A stretch of 64,000 bases of DNA from Gigaspora rosea (lineage: Eukaryota; Glomeromycota; Glomeromycetes; Diversisporales; Gigasporaceae), in the NCBI GenBank assembly GCA_003550325.1, contig QKWP01000805.1, positions 137,516 through 201,515 of the forward strand, given 5' to 3'. The translations under genes were made by a program, and so were the position numbers. The number at the start of each line of letters is the position of its first letter. Position 1 is the stretch's first letter. The notes beneath the pieces were generated by a model, which did not search any database, was not told the DNA's origin, and worked only from the letters and a program-made list of their open reading frames with translations. Shown in pieces: positions 33,535 through 45,562 of this stretch.

Positions 33535-34450
33535 ATGTCTGAACTTGGAACTCACGAACAATACGTCGGGTACAGCGGTAAGTTCTATAACTTGCAATCT
33601 GGCTCTAATAAAAATGTATTCATTTTCTAATCAATATTTAACTTCCTAGCTCTGGACGACTATCTTCGAACCCAAACCAAGGCATCGTATCGCAGTTTTC
33701 TTGAGCTTAATCAAGATGTAATAATTTCTTCTTTGTCTGCAATTCTAAATGGAAAGAGCTTGACCATACTTGGATGCGAAATTTCTTACGAGAAGCGAAA
33801 CGCATTTTAAAGCAAAAAGATTATAAAGACCTAAAAGAGAAGGTGCATTTTTTTTTATTTGCAAAGAGAGGGTAACTCCTAATTGGCCCGAATACTCACC
33901 CTGGTTAGGAAATTACTGGGTTTTGATTCTGGTACCCACTCCAGCTTTTGGAGCTCAGACGTCCAACTTTAGATAAAAGTCAGCTAGTTCTGGAGGAGGG
34001 ATAGCATATGTATTTTTACCTTAATAAAAAAGATGATGCACTGTATGGGCCAATTTCAGAATGATATTGTCAACTCTTTCTATAACGAACTGTTGGTTCT
34101 GGCTGTTAAAAAAAGTTCACAATATAAAATTACTATGTTTTCTTAAAACAGTATATTATAAAATCAAAAATTTTTAGTTCATTATATCCAGAGTTCATTA
34201 TGGAGGTTCGGTATAAAGGGAGTTGACTGTAGATAATTACATAGTAGGCTCATATGATACTTATCTCATTACAGGTAAATTCGGAGCGAAGTAAGAATGG
34301 CTTACAAACATACTGGAAGGGAATAATAGAACAACACAAAAGGGTAGGATATTATAATTTAATAATATAATGTTTGTTTAATTAAACCTATAATTAATTT
34401 ACATCAAAAACCTAAAATTTTTACTATAGGATTTAGTGCAAATCAATCTA
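33535..34450 (+). pseudogene. RING-gene copy A (5' part only, frameshifted)
   Basis: Copy A repeats the first three exons and intron sequence of the gene at 36171. Exon 1 is 33535-33577 (MSELGTHEQYVGYS), exon 2 33650-33842, exon 3 34275-34343 (VNSERSKNGLQTYWKGIIEQ, open) and the first 21 bases of exon 4 34430-34450, after which similarity ends. Exon 2 is one base shorter than in copy B (GCAATTCTAAATGG versus GCGAATGCTAAATGG), which shifts the frame. The RING domain and low-complexity tail are absent. Similarity also extends upstream to about 33404. This is a truncated segmental duplicate. Confidence 0.8.
34077..34229. mobile_element. Pogo-like MITE in intron 2 of RING copy A
   Basis: TTGTCAACTCTTTCTATAAC (left) and TATAAAGGGAGTTGACTG (right), TA at both sides. 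It is shared with copy B at 36718-36871, so it inserted before the duplication. Confidence 0.8.
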
Positions 34451-34453
34451 CAT

Positions 34454-36003
34454 TGTTATAAAAAGAAAAATTGTTCTGGCCATACTAGTTACTTTTATAA
34501 CATTTTATCAATTTTATTTGTTGATTTAAGGATTCCTGCATGTAATAAATGTGGATATCTTTTGCTATTCTGTACTGCAGTTATTATAAAAATTGGTTAT
34601 TGTTTATATAACCTAAAAAATCTGTGATATAATACATGTTATAAGTTTGCTAACAGTTTTGATTACTTAATTGATATCATCCTAATAAGCTTTACAAAAG
34701 ACAACAAAAAAACTTGCACAACAAACTTGATATGAAATAGAATTTTAACAGTTTAGATTCTAAACACACTTAAACCGAAAATTTAAAGAATTTCAAACCA
34801 ACTTAAAAGTTGAGTATTCAATTTAAAATTTAAATTTAATTTAAATAGAAGCTGTTTATGCATATTATAACTATACTAATTATTTCAATCATGATTATTA
34901 GGGTAACAGTTACTTCTGCGAGGCAATTTTACATTTATGGCGATTTATATTACTATATCTATTTGTGCTTGTAAAGCTTTTTGCACACTTAAAACTTTTA
35001 CAGTATTCAATTCGAATTGGATGTGACAAATATAATTAAAGTCTCTATCTAAAAGGCTAGTCATTGAAGTTAAATTAATTTGATCCCAATTAAAAAATTT
35101 ATTAGACAATTAGTTTACCGTAACTGAATTGAAAAATTTCATCCTGAACGTACAAGTTGTTCAATTCTTCAATGAATGATTACGAACAGCTCAGAAATCT
35201 ACAAATAAATTAAAACTGTATCTATATTAAATTGTTTTTTTTTTAATTTAAAGCTTGAGATTATCATAAATCACATATCTCATCCTATAGTTACAAAAGC
35301 CAATATGTTTTAAAACATCTTGATGTAAACTACGAAGTATGTCGTATATTCTTTAACAAGACATACCAGTAAATTTGATTATAACATTTCTAATTCAATG
35401 ATCTTTAGCAATTCCAATGGTTGTAGTTAATATGATATCAGCTGATTTGTCATTGAGAAATAGGTTTTTCAAATGTTTTTGAATTCGTATAGAACAATTT
35501 GACTAATAAAAATTTCGTTCATAAAATTAAACAATCGTAGTTTTTAAACTTCAAACAACAATTTCTTGACAACTACCATACCAATTCAATAAAAATTTTT
35601 TATTTTAGTTCTACAGATCTGTAGAATTTAAAATAAAAAAATTTTTCATCAAATTCCATTACCGCAGCTTCTATTTGCATAGAAACTAAATAAAAATTCC
35701 GCATGCACGTGATTTTGAACCAATCATGGCACAGGATCGTGAAAATGAACCAAAACAGCCAAAAAGCAAAATTTGGCTTACATAACCACCTTCTGCGACT
35801 TAACAAAAAAATTTCTTGCTAAATTTTGCTATATATAAGGCTCTTGCCAACGTCGTCCGAACGCTCACTCTTATCCTAATATCGAAAGTTAACTTTTTAA
35901 TCAAAAAATGCAATGACGCGTCGCGATTTATTTTTGGACAAAAAATAGCATATCACACGTATCTAATCATTAGCCATGTATCATATCGTGAAGCTGTGGA
36001 AGT
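34454..36003. other. AT-rich spacer between the two RING copies
   Basis: No gene recognised. It holds half copies of the foldback family of 32960-33290 (35530-35665). Short open frames here have no family features. Confidence 0.45.
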
Positions 36004-36717
36004 AGAGTTTATTATGCGACCCGGAAAATTAGTGATCATATATTGCAGTGATCATCAGCTTTTAGGACGCACCGATTATCAGTTTTTAGGACACGCCGAC
36101 TTTTTTTTGACAAAATAAAATTAGTATCAAATTTAAAAAACAAATAAATCTCCAATTATTTTCACAAACGATGTCTGAACTTGGAACTCACAAACAATAC
36201 GTCGGGTACAGTGGTAAGTTCTATAACTTGCAATCTGGCTCTAATAAAAATTCATTCATTTTTCTAAGCAATATTTAACTTCTTAGCTCTGAAAAACTAT
36301 TTTGAAACCCAAAACAAGGTGTCGTACTGCAGTTTTCTCGAGCTTAATCGAGATGTAATAATTTCTTCTTTGCCTGCGAATGCTAAATGGAAAGAGCTTG
36401 ACCATACTTGGATGATAAATTTCAATCGAGAAGCGAAACGCATTTTACAGCATAAAGATTATAAAGACCTAAAAGAGAAGGTGTGTTTTTTTTTTATTTG
36501 CAAAGAGAGGGTAACTCCTAATTGCTCCGAATACTCGCACCGGTTAGGAGAACTACTGGGTTTTGATTCTGGTACCCACTCCAGCTTTTGGAGCTCAGAC
36601 GCCCAACTTTAGGTAAAAGTCTGCTGGTTCTGGAAGAGGGATAGCATATGTATTTTTACCTTAATAAAAAAGATGATGCACTGTATGGACCAATTTTCAG
36701 AATGATATAGTCAATTC

Positions 36718-36871
36718 TTTCTATAATGAACTGTTGGTTCTGGCTGTTAAAAAAAGTTCGCTATATAAAATTACTATGTTTCTTAAGAAATTATATTATA
36801 AAATCAAAAATTTTTAGTTCATTATATACAGAGTTCGTTATAGAGAGGTTCGGTATAAAGGGAGTTGACTG
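36718..36871. mobile_element. Pogo-like MITE in intron 2 of RING copy B
   Basis: Same element and same position as 34077-34229, TA-flanked. Its ends are slightly diverged (TAGTCAATTCTTTCTATAAT versus GGGAGTTGACTG). Confidence 0.8.
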
Positions 36872-37079
36872 TAGATAATTACATAGTAGGCTCATATGAT
36901 ACTTATCTCATTACAGGTAAATTAGGAGAGAAGTAAGAATGGCTTACAAACATACTAGAGAGGAATAATAAAACAACACAAAAGGGTAGGATATTATAAT
37001 TCAATGATATGATGTTTATTTAATTAAACCTGTAATTAAGATGTTTAATTACATCGAAAACCTAAACTTTTTACTATAG

Positions 37080-37817
37080 TGTAACGGTTGAGTTGGGAGA
37101 GCGGTAAACCAATATAGACAATAATGCCAATTAAAGCTCCAACCGATTATGGAATAAGAAGATAATTAAGTGAAGGCGGTATGAAAAGTATCGGTAATCC
37201 GGGTTAATGTTCAAAGGGAATCAAGGTAAGAGGATTTGTACAAAGTTCAATTAGGGTCGGAATCACGTGAACAATTTTAAAAGCTTAACCAACCTCGTTA
37301 CGCAGAATTCGGGTTATAATAAGCCAATACGAAGTTACAAGTCAATTCAGTCCGTCGAATTGAGTCTCGCAAGGTTTATTAAGATTAAAGTCGAATTCAA
37401 AAGATAAGGGTTTTACTTTTATTATTGCATTTTTAATTGAACGTCAAACTTATTGTTTAGCTTTATTGAAATTCGAAGGTCTTATATACATTTTAGTTTC
37501 TACAGCGTCTACGTTATAAATTTAGTGTTCACGCTAATCATTTAGCGTCTACGCGAAAAATTTAGCATCTACGCTGTAAATTTAGCGTCAACGCGAAAAA
37601 TTTAGCGTTAACGCGAAATTAAATGCACTGCGCTTTTGCCAACACATGAAATTCTATAGTTAATTATTTTCACAAGAAAACTACTAATTTTAGGGCTACT
37701 ATCAGATTCTGCGCGTGACGAAACTCATAACAAATATATAAAAAATATAATAGAATAATATATTTAAAAAAAATTAAAAATAAAAAATTCCGAAGTTCTT
37801 ATTTTCTATCTATTACA
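37080..37817. mobile_element. Solo LTR, 738 bp, ATAG target duplication
   Basis: Starts TGTAACGGTTGAG and ends TTACA, with ATAG on both sides (37076-37079 and 37818-37821). RING copy A holds the empty site (TTACTATAGGATTTAG, 34421-34436), which proves the insertion boundaries. TG...CA ends and a 4-bp (possibly 5-bp) duplication fit a Gypsy-type retrotransposon LTR left after recombination. It holds no protein and no second LTR. Inside, 37499-37612 is a tandem of about six 20-bp units (TTTAGCGTCTACGCGAAAAA). Confidence 0.85.
37499..37612 (+). repeat. 20-bp tandem units inside the solo LTR
   Basis: About six imperfect copies of ATTTAGCGTCTACGCGAAAA, alternating between GCGTCTACGC and GCGTTAACGC forms. 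The CGC/GCG cores make them more GC-rich than the surroundings. They could be LTR enhancer repeats, by inference only. Confidence 0.65.
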
Positions 37818-38341
37818 ATAGGATTTAGTGCAAATCAATCTAAAGGAATTTGCGTACAATATAATTTACCACGAGAGTCCCGAATTGGTTCCGGATGAGT
37901 TTGATCCCCAAAACTCATGTTGTTGTTTAAACTGCCAAGATGAAATATTGCCACAAATTTCGGGACCAATCACTATATTCACATGTGGTCACATATTTCA
38001 TCTAAACTGCCTTGATCGCGACCTACTGCTTTCCACGCCACATTGCCAATATTGTCAAGATCCAAAAGATCCAGAAGAACAAGATGGCACTGATAGTTCT
38101 GGTAGCGATGATAATGATAGTGATGGTGATGGCATTGGTTCCAAGTCTGGCGTCGGTGCCGACATTGGTTTAGAGTCTGGTGTCGGTAACGACATTGGTT
38201 CCGAGTCTGGCGTCGGTGCTGACATTGGTTTCGAGTCTGGCGTCGGTAACGACATCAGTTCTAAGTCTGGCGTCGGTACCGAACCCCATCCTGATATTGG
38301 TAGTGGTAGAAAAGGTAGAAAACGTAATAATAATAGTAATC

Positions 38342-38404
<63 letters not shown>

Positions 38405-38425
38405 GTGATGGTAATATCGGCGAAG

Positions 38426-38470
<45 letters not shown>

Positions 38471-38524
38471 GTGATGGTAATATCGGCGAAGACGATAATA
38501 ATACAACAACAACAACATCATCAT

Positions 38525-38555
<31 letters not shown>

Positions 38556-38813
38556 GTCGTCGTCGTCATCATCATCGTCGTCGTCGTCATCATCATCATC
38601 TCCATATAATCTTCGTCGAAAGAAAGAATACGACTATGAACGTGGAACGAGAAAACGACGAAAAAATAAACCACAACAACCATCAAATGGTAATTCTGAC
38701 AATGGCGGTGGTGACGATAATAATGATCCACCATGTACAGGTTGTCCCGTTCATTGTCCTCCAAATTAAATAAATTACTATACTTTTTTGTACTAGTGAC
38801 TATGTGTTTTATC

Positions 38814-38819
38814 AATAAA
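38814..38819 (+). terminator. AATAAA polyadenylation-type signal after the RING gene
   Basis: AATAAA lies 45 bp after the distal stop (38769). Given the AT-richness, this is weak evidence, but the position fits a transcript that includes the readthrough tail. Confidence 0.3.
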
Positions 38820-39551
38820 GAATTGAATTTTTTTGTGGTTGATTTGATACTATCAATTGCTAATGAATTTGAATTTTGATAACATTCTTGATCATAACTT
38901 GCTCATCGATATTTTAGTCTTAAAATTTTGTTCCCAGACTGTATAACCAATTCAAAGCGTTATATTGCCACATTAGTTTTAGCACACTGACCACATTTTG
39001 GATATAGCCATGATTTTATTGGTTGGTAGAAAGACATAAAACGGAATGTATGTATTTTATTAATCGATGCACCATGCACCGGTGATCAGGGACTGTCAGA
39101 AATTTGGATCAAATTTTTCCAAATTTTTGCCAAAGGATTTTAATAACAAATTTATTTTCAATAAATCCTGAACAATAATACAATCTCAATAACGATATAA
39201 TAACGATAATATTACTATTCGTACTATTAAAAAAAAAACCATAATAATAACTATAAATTTTAGTTGTATACACTAATTCAAGAAATACTGCAATCGAATT
39301 CTAATTGTTAATAATCATCACTATAACACCTGCACTATATTTGTAATTATACTGCATTAGAAACCCCAATCGCTTATACATTATGTTACATGGCTCAATG
39401 TATATACAAAAACATAATCAAAAAATTATCGTTACAAGAAATCGATCAACCGATTTAAAAAAAATCAGCAGGCTAAGCCGAGAATTGGCTTTGGCCGATT
39501 TTTTCAGTATTGACTAGGATCACTAGCATCTAGAGTCAAGGTTCGGCTTGA

Positions 39552-40496
39552 CTAGCGCCAGCTACTTGCATCTCTAGCATAGGCCTCGTCATCAGGTATG
39601 ATCAACTCCCTAACATGCCAATCCTCAAAACTCCCATCGGGAAGGAATCTTCGTACCATTAAAGGAATCTTTTTTTGACGAAGTTCCTTCTTTGCAATTT
39701 CGAGAGGATCGGTTTCATTATCACGATCAACGAGAATTGGTGCATTCATACTTTAAGAAAATTTCGATTAACATCATACTTATGGAAATGTATGAATAAA
39801 AAAGAAATACCACCTGATCTGTAAAGCTCTAGTACCCAATATTCTAGCCTTTTCGTATTTTGTCATATATGGAGTTGTGACTCTCTCTTTTTCTTGAACA
39901 ACTTTTTCGCCCTTATCAATATCCATACCAACACCACCCACGCCATTCGAGATGATTCCAACACCTCCTTGAATGTCCATATTCACGTCTCTTTGATCTT
40001 CAGCACCATAACCGCTTGGAAGATCCGGCTCAAGGTCATCTTCGGCGAGATCTTGCTCTGGATATTCGTCCTTACATAAAGTTCATAAATCCAAGATTTT
40101 ATATTCGTTAGTGCTGGTGCTTGGACAAAGTTGGTCATGTGAAATGGCAATATATAAAACTTTATTCCAATTCAAATCAAAATAGTTGGGCGTGTAAAAA
40201 CACCTAACGCCAAAGATATTAGTCACAAGAAGAGATGCCGAAGAAATTCCTTAAACAATTCTACCGGTAGTGGCGAAATTGTTTTACCACTCGGGTTTAC
40301 TTCCCCAGCATCTTTAGTCACAAATGCTTCGTGAAAATACTTACTAGATCGGATTCATGTCTGTTGACGGAATATTCCGAGTCGGGAATTAATTAACTTG
40401 TAGCAGAAAACTAATATAAAGAAATAACGTATAAATTATTCGAAACACCAACCCCCCGACGTCATTATCATCATAGCCGTACTCATCGTCAGACAT
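39552..40496 (-). CDS. RPB6: RNA polymerase I/II/III shared subunit RPB6 (RPABC2)
   Basis: Three exons: 40496-40461 (or to 40449), 40070-39814 and 39750-39552. The start [12 protein letters not shown] is acidic, as in other Rpb6. The middle ([11 protein letters not shown], then a Gly/Asp-rich spacer with [13 protein letters not shown]) is less conserved. The core [20 protein letters not shown], then [27 protein letters not shown] and [14 protein letters not shown], is the hallmark of the family. The small subunit clamps the polymerases and is essential. It carries a C-terminal extension, [14 protein letters not shown]. Exon 2 to 3 phase is exact; two GT donors fit exon 1 (GTCGGG and GTGTTT), both in phase 0. 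About 149-153 residues. Confidence 0.93.
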
Positions 40497-40963
40497 TGTT
40501 TTTGCTAAAATTTATATTTTCTACTTAGAAAGGATTTTTTAAAAGTTGAAAGAAATGAAAAATACAATTACTGAATTATATGTTGATGTAATATATCACG
40601 TGCTCGTAACAAATATCACAAATATCACATGCTTATTAGATATTTTTTGGCTTGTTTCGTATATTATTATGTATTGATATAAGACGCGCGTCGCGTTACT
40701 AAAGTAACGAGCCTTTAATCACGTGAAAGTTTAAACAATTTACCGAATAAAAGATCCTTAAATTTTTGCTACAACAGACAAATATATTAGACATGGAAAT
40801 GAGAATAACAATGATGCTTCGTATGTAAACAAAATCGTCTAATCACATTTTGAATCGAATAATTAATACTAAATCTGATAACAATTAACGCAAAAAAAAA
40901 AAAAAAACCGGTCATGAAACTTATGACAAAAATTCCCATTAAAGGAAAAAAAAGAATACAAAA

Positions 40964-42764
40964 TTAAACCCGTCGTTTCTTATTTTGTATTTTATCGTCT
41001 TCCTCGGTTGCTCCTCTTTTATACGTCGGATTTGATTCCGATGCATCCTCAGCTTCGTCATCTAGATCATCTTCTTCCTCAAGACCTTTCCGTCTTGAGG
41101 TTGATGCTGATGACGACGATGAGCCGACTGCACTAGTGGAAGGACGCTGAGATGGATCTATGTCTTCATCAGCTTCTGATATATCATCATCTTCGATTTC
41201 ATTTTCGTCAAACTCTTCATCTTCCTGTTCGTTAGATGGATGATAATCTTCCTCATCTTCTTCTTCGGTGTCTTCGGGAAGATCCTGTAAATTTCCATGA
41301 GGATTTATCTTATTAGAAATCGCTAATAACTATAGACTAAACGGTTTTATTTACATGAGCAAGTATTGATGATAAAATTTCTTCTTCAGAGTCAGCTTCT
41401 TGCTGACTTTCAGAATTATCTTCGTTATCTTCCTCTTCTTCTCGAAACGCTACAGATTTCCCTTTATCTCTTGAGGATACTTTCTCAACTTCAGGCTCTT
41501 CTTCAACTTCACTTGTTTCCTAAATTATAATAAAATTAAATTAAGCATTTGACAATTAGAGGTATAAGAATATAAATGTCAATTTTCCAACCAATTGTTG
41601 TTCTTCTTCGCTATCAGATACTTCTTCATTCTTTAAAATATTAAGAAATGGTTATTAAAATGTAAAAATAAAACTTTCTTGGGAATTTAAATAAAAATTA
41701 AACCTACAGCATTTGTTTCTTGCTCTCCGTTTGAGTCATCACCAATTTCCTCATTGGTTTCAGAGCCAGAACCGACCTCCTCCTCGCTAACTTCAACTTC
41801 CTGATTTTCTTCCTCCTCTGAATCATCTAAATAAGTGGACTAATGATTAATCGATATATTGAATATAATTTATTGCTTGAAAACGTCAGCACCCGAATAG
41901 AACCTGCACGCCCATTCAATCGCATGATCTCGGCGTCTTCATCCTCATCTTCATCTTCTTCAGCATCGCTCTCCTCCTCTGAGTCTATCGTTTTGCCCGT
42001 TCTATTGTTAAGTACTAGTTTCAGTTTTCCGTGTATTAACCTTGATATACAAATCCATTAATTAACACTTACCGATCTTCTTCATCGAGAGAATACAATT
42101 GTGGTATAACCTCGAATACTGCTTCCCGGTAGTTGGGAATTTGTGTGACAGGACATTCAACCAAGGTTAAATGTTTAAGATTTGGCAGGGCACGCTTCAA
42201 AATTACGTATATAAGAATAGGATAGAGTATCAAAAATCGAATTGGATTCAGATCGGTTATAAGCCAATAATTTTGATTTTTGTGACCCGATTTAAGAAAC
42301 TCAATAACCGCACGAAAAATTTTGTTTTACCAGAGGTTCAAGTGCTGATATTTCAACTATTCTATTGTTGCTCAGATCAAGATGGTTCAAATTTTCAAGC
42401 TTGGCATTTGCCAATATTTCTAGACCACCGACTATCTTATTATCGGATAGAGCGAGCTATAACGAAAAAACTTGTATTAGAATTTCGTGTTAATAGATTT
42501 ACCGAGTTATTAAAGAAATATTGTAACAGATACTCTTTTAAGCTTTGGCAACGGTGGAAAGCCATCTAAGGAATGAAGTTGAGTACAATTTAAGGAAAGT
42601 AATTTTAGGTTGATCAGTTCGTTGAGGGGAGTAAAGTCTTTCCGATCTCCGGAAGTGCTAGTAATATTTGCAATGTTCACGATCTTTCGTTTGTCGAGAT
42701 ATAACTCTTCTACTTCGGCTGGGTCTTCAAACTGAAGCTTGCTTTTAAAATCTTGGTCAGCCAT
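40964..42764 (-). CDS. ANP32-like LRR protein with acidic C-terminal tail
   Basis: Eight exons: 42764-42534, 42456-42331, 42194-42073, 42001-41904, 41826-41708, 41630-41592, 41519-41355 and 41284-40964, 406 residues. The N-terminal half is an ANP32-type leucine-rich-repeat cap ([77 protein letters not shown]). The rest is a long Glu/Asp tail split over exons 4-8, with Ser/Thr patches, a second basic stretch STSRRKG and the end NKKRRV, a nuclear-signal-like tail. ANP32 proteins bind histones and act in chromatin and mRNA export. It is head-to-head with the EHD gene (368 bp between start codons). The tail is longer than in animal ANP32. Confidence 0.87.
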
Positions 42765-43132
42765 ACCGAAAATTTTTTGGGAAAACGTGTGGTGTTGTGT
42801 TAGGGCAAAACAACGATTTCTAGTTGACTAAAAACGCGTTTATCCAGCAACACCGGCAAGAGTCAGCTTATAAAATATGTTCGAGCAGGGATGGTCTGAT
42901 AGATTGACCAGTGACACAGACTATTTGACGGACCATGGTTTCGATTTCGGAAATGTCGATTGATTTTCGAAATTCGTGTACCTACAGTATAAAGTTATGC
43001 ATGTGCGCCTAAAGAATATAAAAATTAGATGCATATTACAATATATATTGTGTATTGATGAGATGGAAATAATTGGTCTTTTTCAAGTTATTCAAGTTGT
43101 TCAAGTTCACTTTTACATCGTAAAGTCATACC
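42765..43132. promoter_or_regulatory. Shared intergenic region of ANP32-like and EHD genes
   Basis: 368 bp between divergent start codons. AAAACGTGTGG (42782) and AAAACGCGTTT (42831) are the only GC-containing words near the ANP32-like start. A TTCAAGTTATTCAAGTTGTT short repeat lies at 43082-43110, close to the EHD start. No factor site was assigned. Confidence 0.35.
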
Positions 43133-45469
43133 ATGGCAAATTCCAAACGAGAAAAGGATTTTAACGGCAATGACGAATATAAAGCCATTACTGAAGGCTT
43201 GAAAAAGATTTACAACCAAAAAATAAAGGCATTGGAAACTACTTATAATTTTGAAGGGTTTCATTCACCTCCGCTAACAGATAGTGATATAGAAGCAAAG
43301 CCTATTGTACTACTCATGGGACAGTATTCGACCGGAAAAACCACTTTCATAAAATACTTATTAGAAAGAGAATATCCCGGTTCGTTTATTTATTTATTTA
43401 TTTATTTATTTTTTAAGCCAAATATGTGATTAAAGCTATAAAATTTAGTTTTTTTTTATTTCCAGGAAGTCATATAGGCGTAGAGCCAACAGTGAGTATT
43501 AGACAACCTTTCATTTTTATAAAAGAAGAGATGATATAGGTGAACTTTGGATGCTCCTATATATTTCTCAGACAAAGGAAAGGAAAATAGTCTTTGAAGA
43601 TATTGTATTGGTTCTCTGTATTTGATGAATAAATATACTTTTAATCTAGACGGATCGATTCGTTGCTGTAATGAATGGAGTAGAAAATAAGGTTGTAGAT
43701 TTTGTAAATTGGATTAAACTTTTTTTTATCAAAATTATCTGTTATTTATTATTGAAAATATTTTTTAACATAGGTCATTCCCGGCAATGCTGCGGCCGTA
43801 GATGCACAATTACCATTTCAAGGACTCAATAAATATGGACAAGCATTTTTATCAAGATTTCAGGTTTGTTTCAGGTTTATTAATGGGCATTTTTGGTATA
43901 ATAATCACATAGCATTGTCACGTCACTGTCACGTCTGATAATTATTTAATTAGTAGGTTTCACAACTTCCAAGTCCTGTCCTTGAGAATATGTCGATAAT
44001 TGATACTCCTGGCATTTTGGCTGGCGACAAGCAACGTCTTGATCGCGGTTATGATTTTACAGCCGTGATAGAATGGTTCGCCGAAAGAGCGGATTTGATC
44101 TTATTATTTTTTGACTCTCACAAATTAGATATTTCCAATGAATTCAAATTGGCAATCTCTTCTTTGAGAGGACATGAAGAAAAGGTCAGAGTGTTACTTA
44201 ACAAAGCCGATATGGTTGATGGTCAACAATTGATGCGTGTGTAAGTATTCTTATATGTATTCAAGATATTTACCTATTTCAAAAATCAGATAACTTATTA
44301 AAATACTATAATGAAGGTATGGCGCTATGATGTGGTCACTCGGGAAAGTTATCCAGACTCCTGAAGTAATGCGAGTTTTTCTTGGTTCATTTTGGTCAGA
44401 GAAACCTCCTAATGTATTTGAAGACTGTAGAGCATTACTTGATGCTGAGCAAAAAGACATGTTAAGAAGTCTCCGTGAATTACCACATAATGCTACTATC
44501 AGAAAAGTCAATGAGATTGTTAAACGAGCGAGATTAGCAAAGGTTTGTGATCATAGATTATAATAATTGTTATGAATGCTATGTGTATCTGAACCGAAAT
44601 ACTCAGCTCAATGTCTCTGAATGATTGTTAAAACAGTTTAATTACTTTTCTGAATGTCTAATTTGGCATCAAATCAAATGTGCATATAAATACACGAGAA
44701 ATTTAAAGAAATTTTATTATCAAAATAGGTTCATGCTTATATTATCGGACATTTGAAAAAAGAAATGCCCGCTATGTTTGGCAAGACTTCTAAACAAAAT
44801 GAACTTATGGAAAAATTAGATAAAGAATTTGTAAAAATTCAACACAAATATCATTTAGCAGCTGGCGATTTTCCAAATGTGGAGCGATTTAAAGTTGGTC
44901 TTAGTGTTTACAAATTTGACAAGTTCAATAACTTAAAAATGCAACTTATTGAAAAGGCTGAAGATGTATGTATTGTTAAGTCTTTTACGAATCTTAAAAT
45001 ATTTATCAAAATTAACAATAATAGCTAACGATTAATATATTAGGCATTATCTCAAGATTTACCAAAATTAATGGCTAAACTCCCGCAAGGAAATCGAGTA
45101 TTACCGCCAGCAGAACGTAATCCATTCGACATGACATTATCACCATCAAAGAATAGCAACAAATTAGATCTACCACCAAGTTACTGGGATTTCTCAGCAA
45201 TTAACAAACAAGAAGCTATAGCACAATTTAACGCTCTGAGACCAAATAATGGCAAAGTAAGCGGAGAATCTGTTAAACCGGTGTTGATGGAAACAGGATT
45301 AGAAAAGGCTGTATTAGCAAAGGTTTGGAAATTGGCAGACTGGGATGAAGATGGATATATGGATATTGATCAATTTGCAGTGGCTTTACATCTTTGTAAA
45401 GCCGTTACATCTGGTGGTGAATTACCGGATGAATTACCGCCGGCTTTGAAACCTAGCAGCAAACTTTAA
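43133..45469 (+). CDS. EH-domain-containing (EHD) membrane-remodelling ATPase
   Basis: Eight exons: 43133-43379, 43466-43491, 43650-43691, 43774-43863, 43957-44240, 44317-44542, 44729-44965 and 45044-45469, 525 residues, about the usual EHD length. The dynamin-like domain has a P-loop [42 protein letters not shown] and the helical-bundle segments [11 protein letters not shown] and KEMPAMFGK. It is followed by a linker with NPFD and a C-terminal EH domain containing the calcium-loop-like [13 protein letters not shown]. EHDs hydrolyse ATP and oligomerise on tubular endosomal membranes; the EH domain binds NPF peptides. All junctions keep frame and no damage was seen. The fifth exon holds DxxG and the switch regions. 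Confidence 0.95.
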
Positions 45470-45562
45470 ACATATTATATTGGTGGTGGTATTGGGGTTC
45501 ATTGGAAACCATTGGAAATGATAGTATCGCTGGATCTTTTATTATCCACTGGAAAGCCATTA

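Larger units (their letters stand above)
36171..38769 (+). pseudogene. RING-H2 finger gene copy B, interrupted (possibly still expressed)
   Basis: Exon 1 36171-36213, exon 2 36287-36480 (RDVIISSLPANAKWKELDHT), exon 3 36917-36985, exon 4 from 37822. Exon 4 has a RING-H2 domain (CLNC, CGHIFHLNC, CQYC; a C-x2-C-x15-C-x-H-x2-H-x2-C pattern ending C-x2-C), as in E3 ubiquitin ligases. After it come five 10-residue SGVG(A/N)DIG repeats, two Asn tracts (AAT repeats, 38324-38470) and a Ser tract. Lesions: two TAG codons in exon 3, where copy A has Ser and Trp; a solo LTR in intron 3; and TAA at 38524-38526 inside the TCA/TCG serine tract, past which the frame stays open to 38769 (tail with CTGCPVHCPPN). 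Exon 3 is 69 nt with phase 0 ends, so skipping it keeps frame: 313 residues to the TAA. Confidence 0.7.

Noticed and set aside
33080-35640. RING copy A as cargo of one large transposon
   Set aside because: The inverted repeats on both sides are separate copies of a small foldback family, and similarity to copy B extends to both sides of the gene, which fits a local duplication better.
38180-38815. Alternative frames over the RING gene repeats (Ile/His/Met/Tyr-rich)
   Set aside because: They are shifted or antisense readings of AAT/TCA triplet repeats; the frame with the RING domain explains the DNA.
40690-40715. CGTTACTAAAGTAACG palindrome upstream of RPB6
   Set aside because: Could be a binding site or a MITE scar, but a single short palindrome in AT-rich DNA is not enough evidence.
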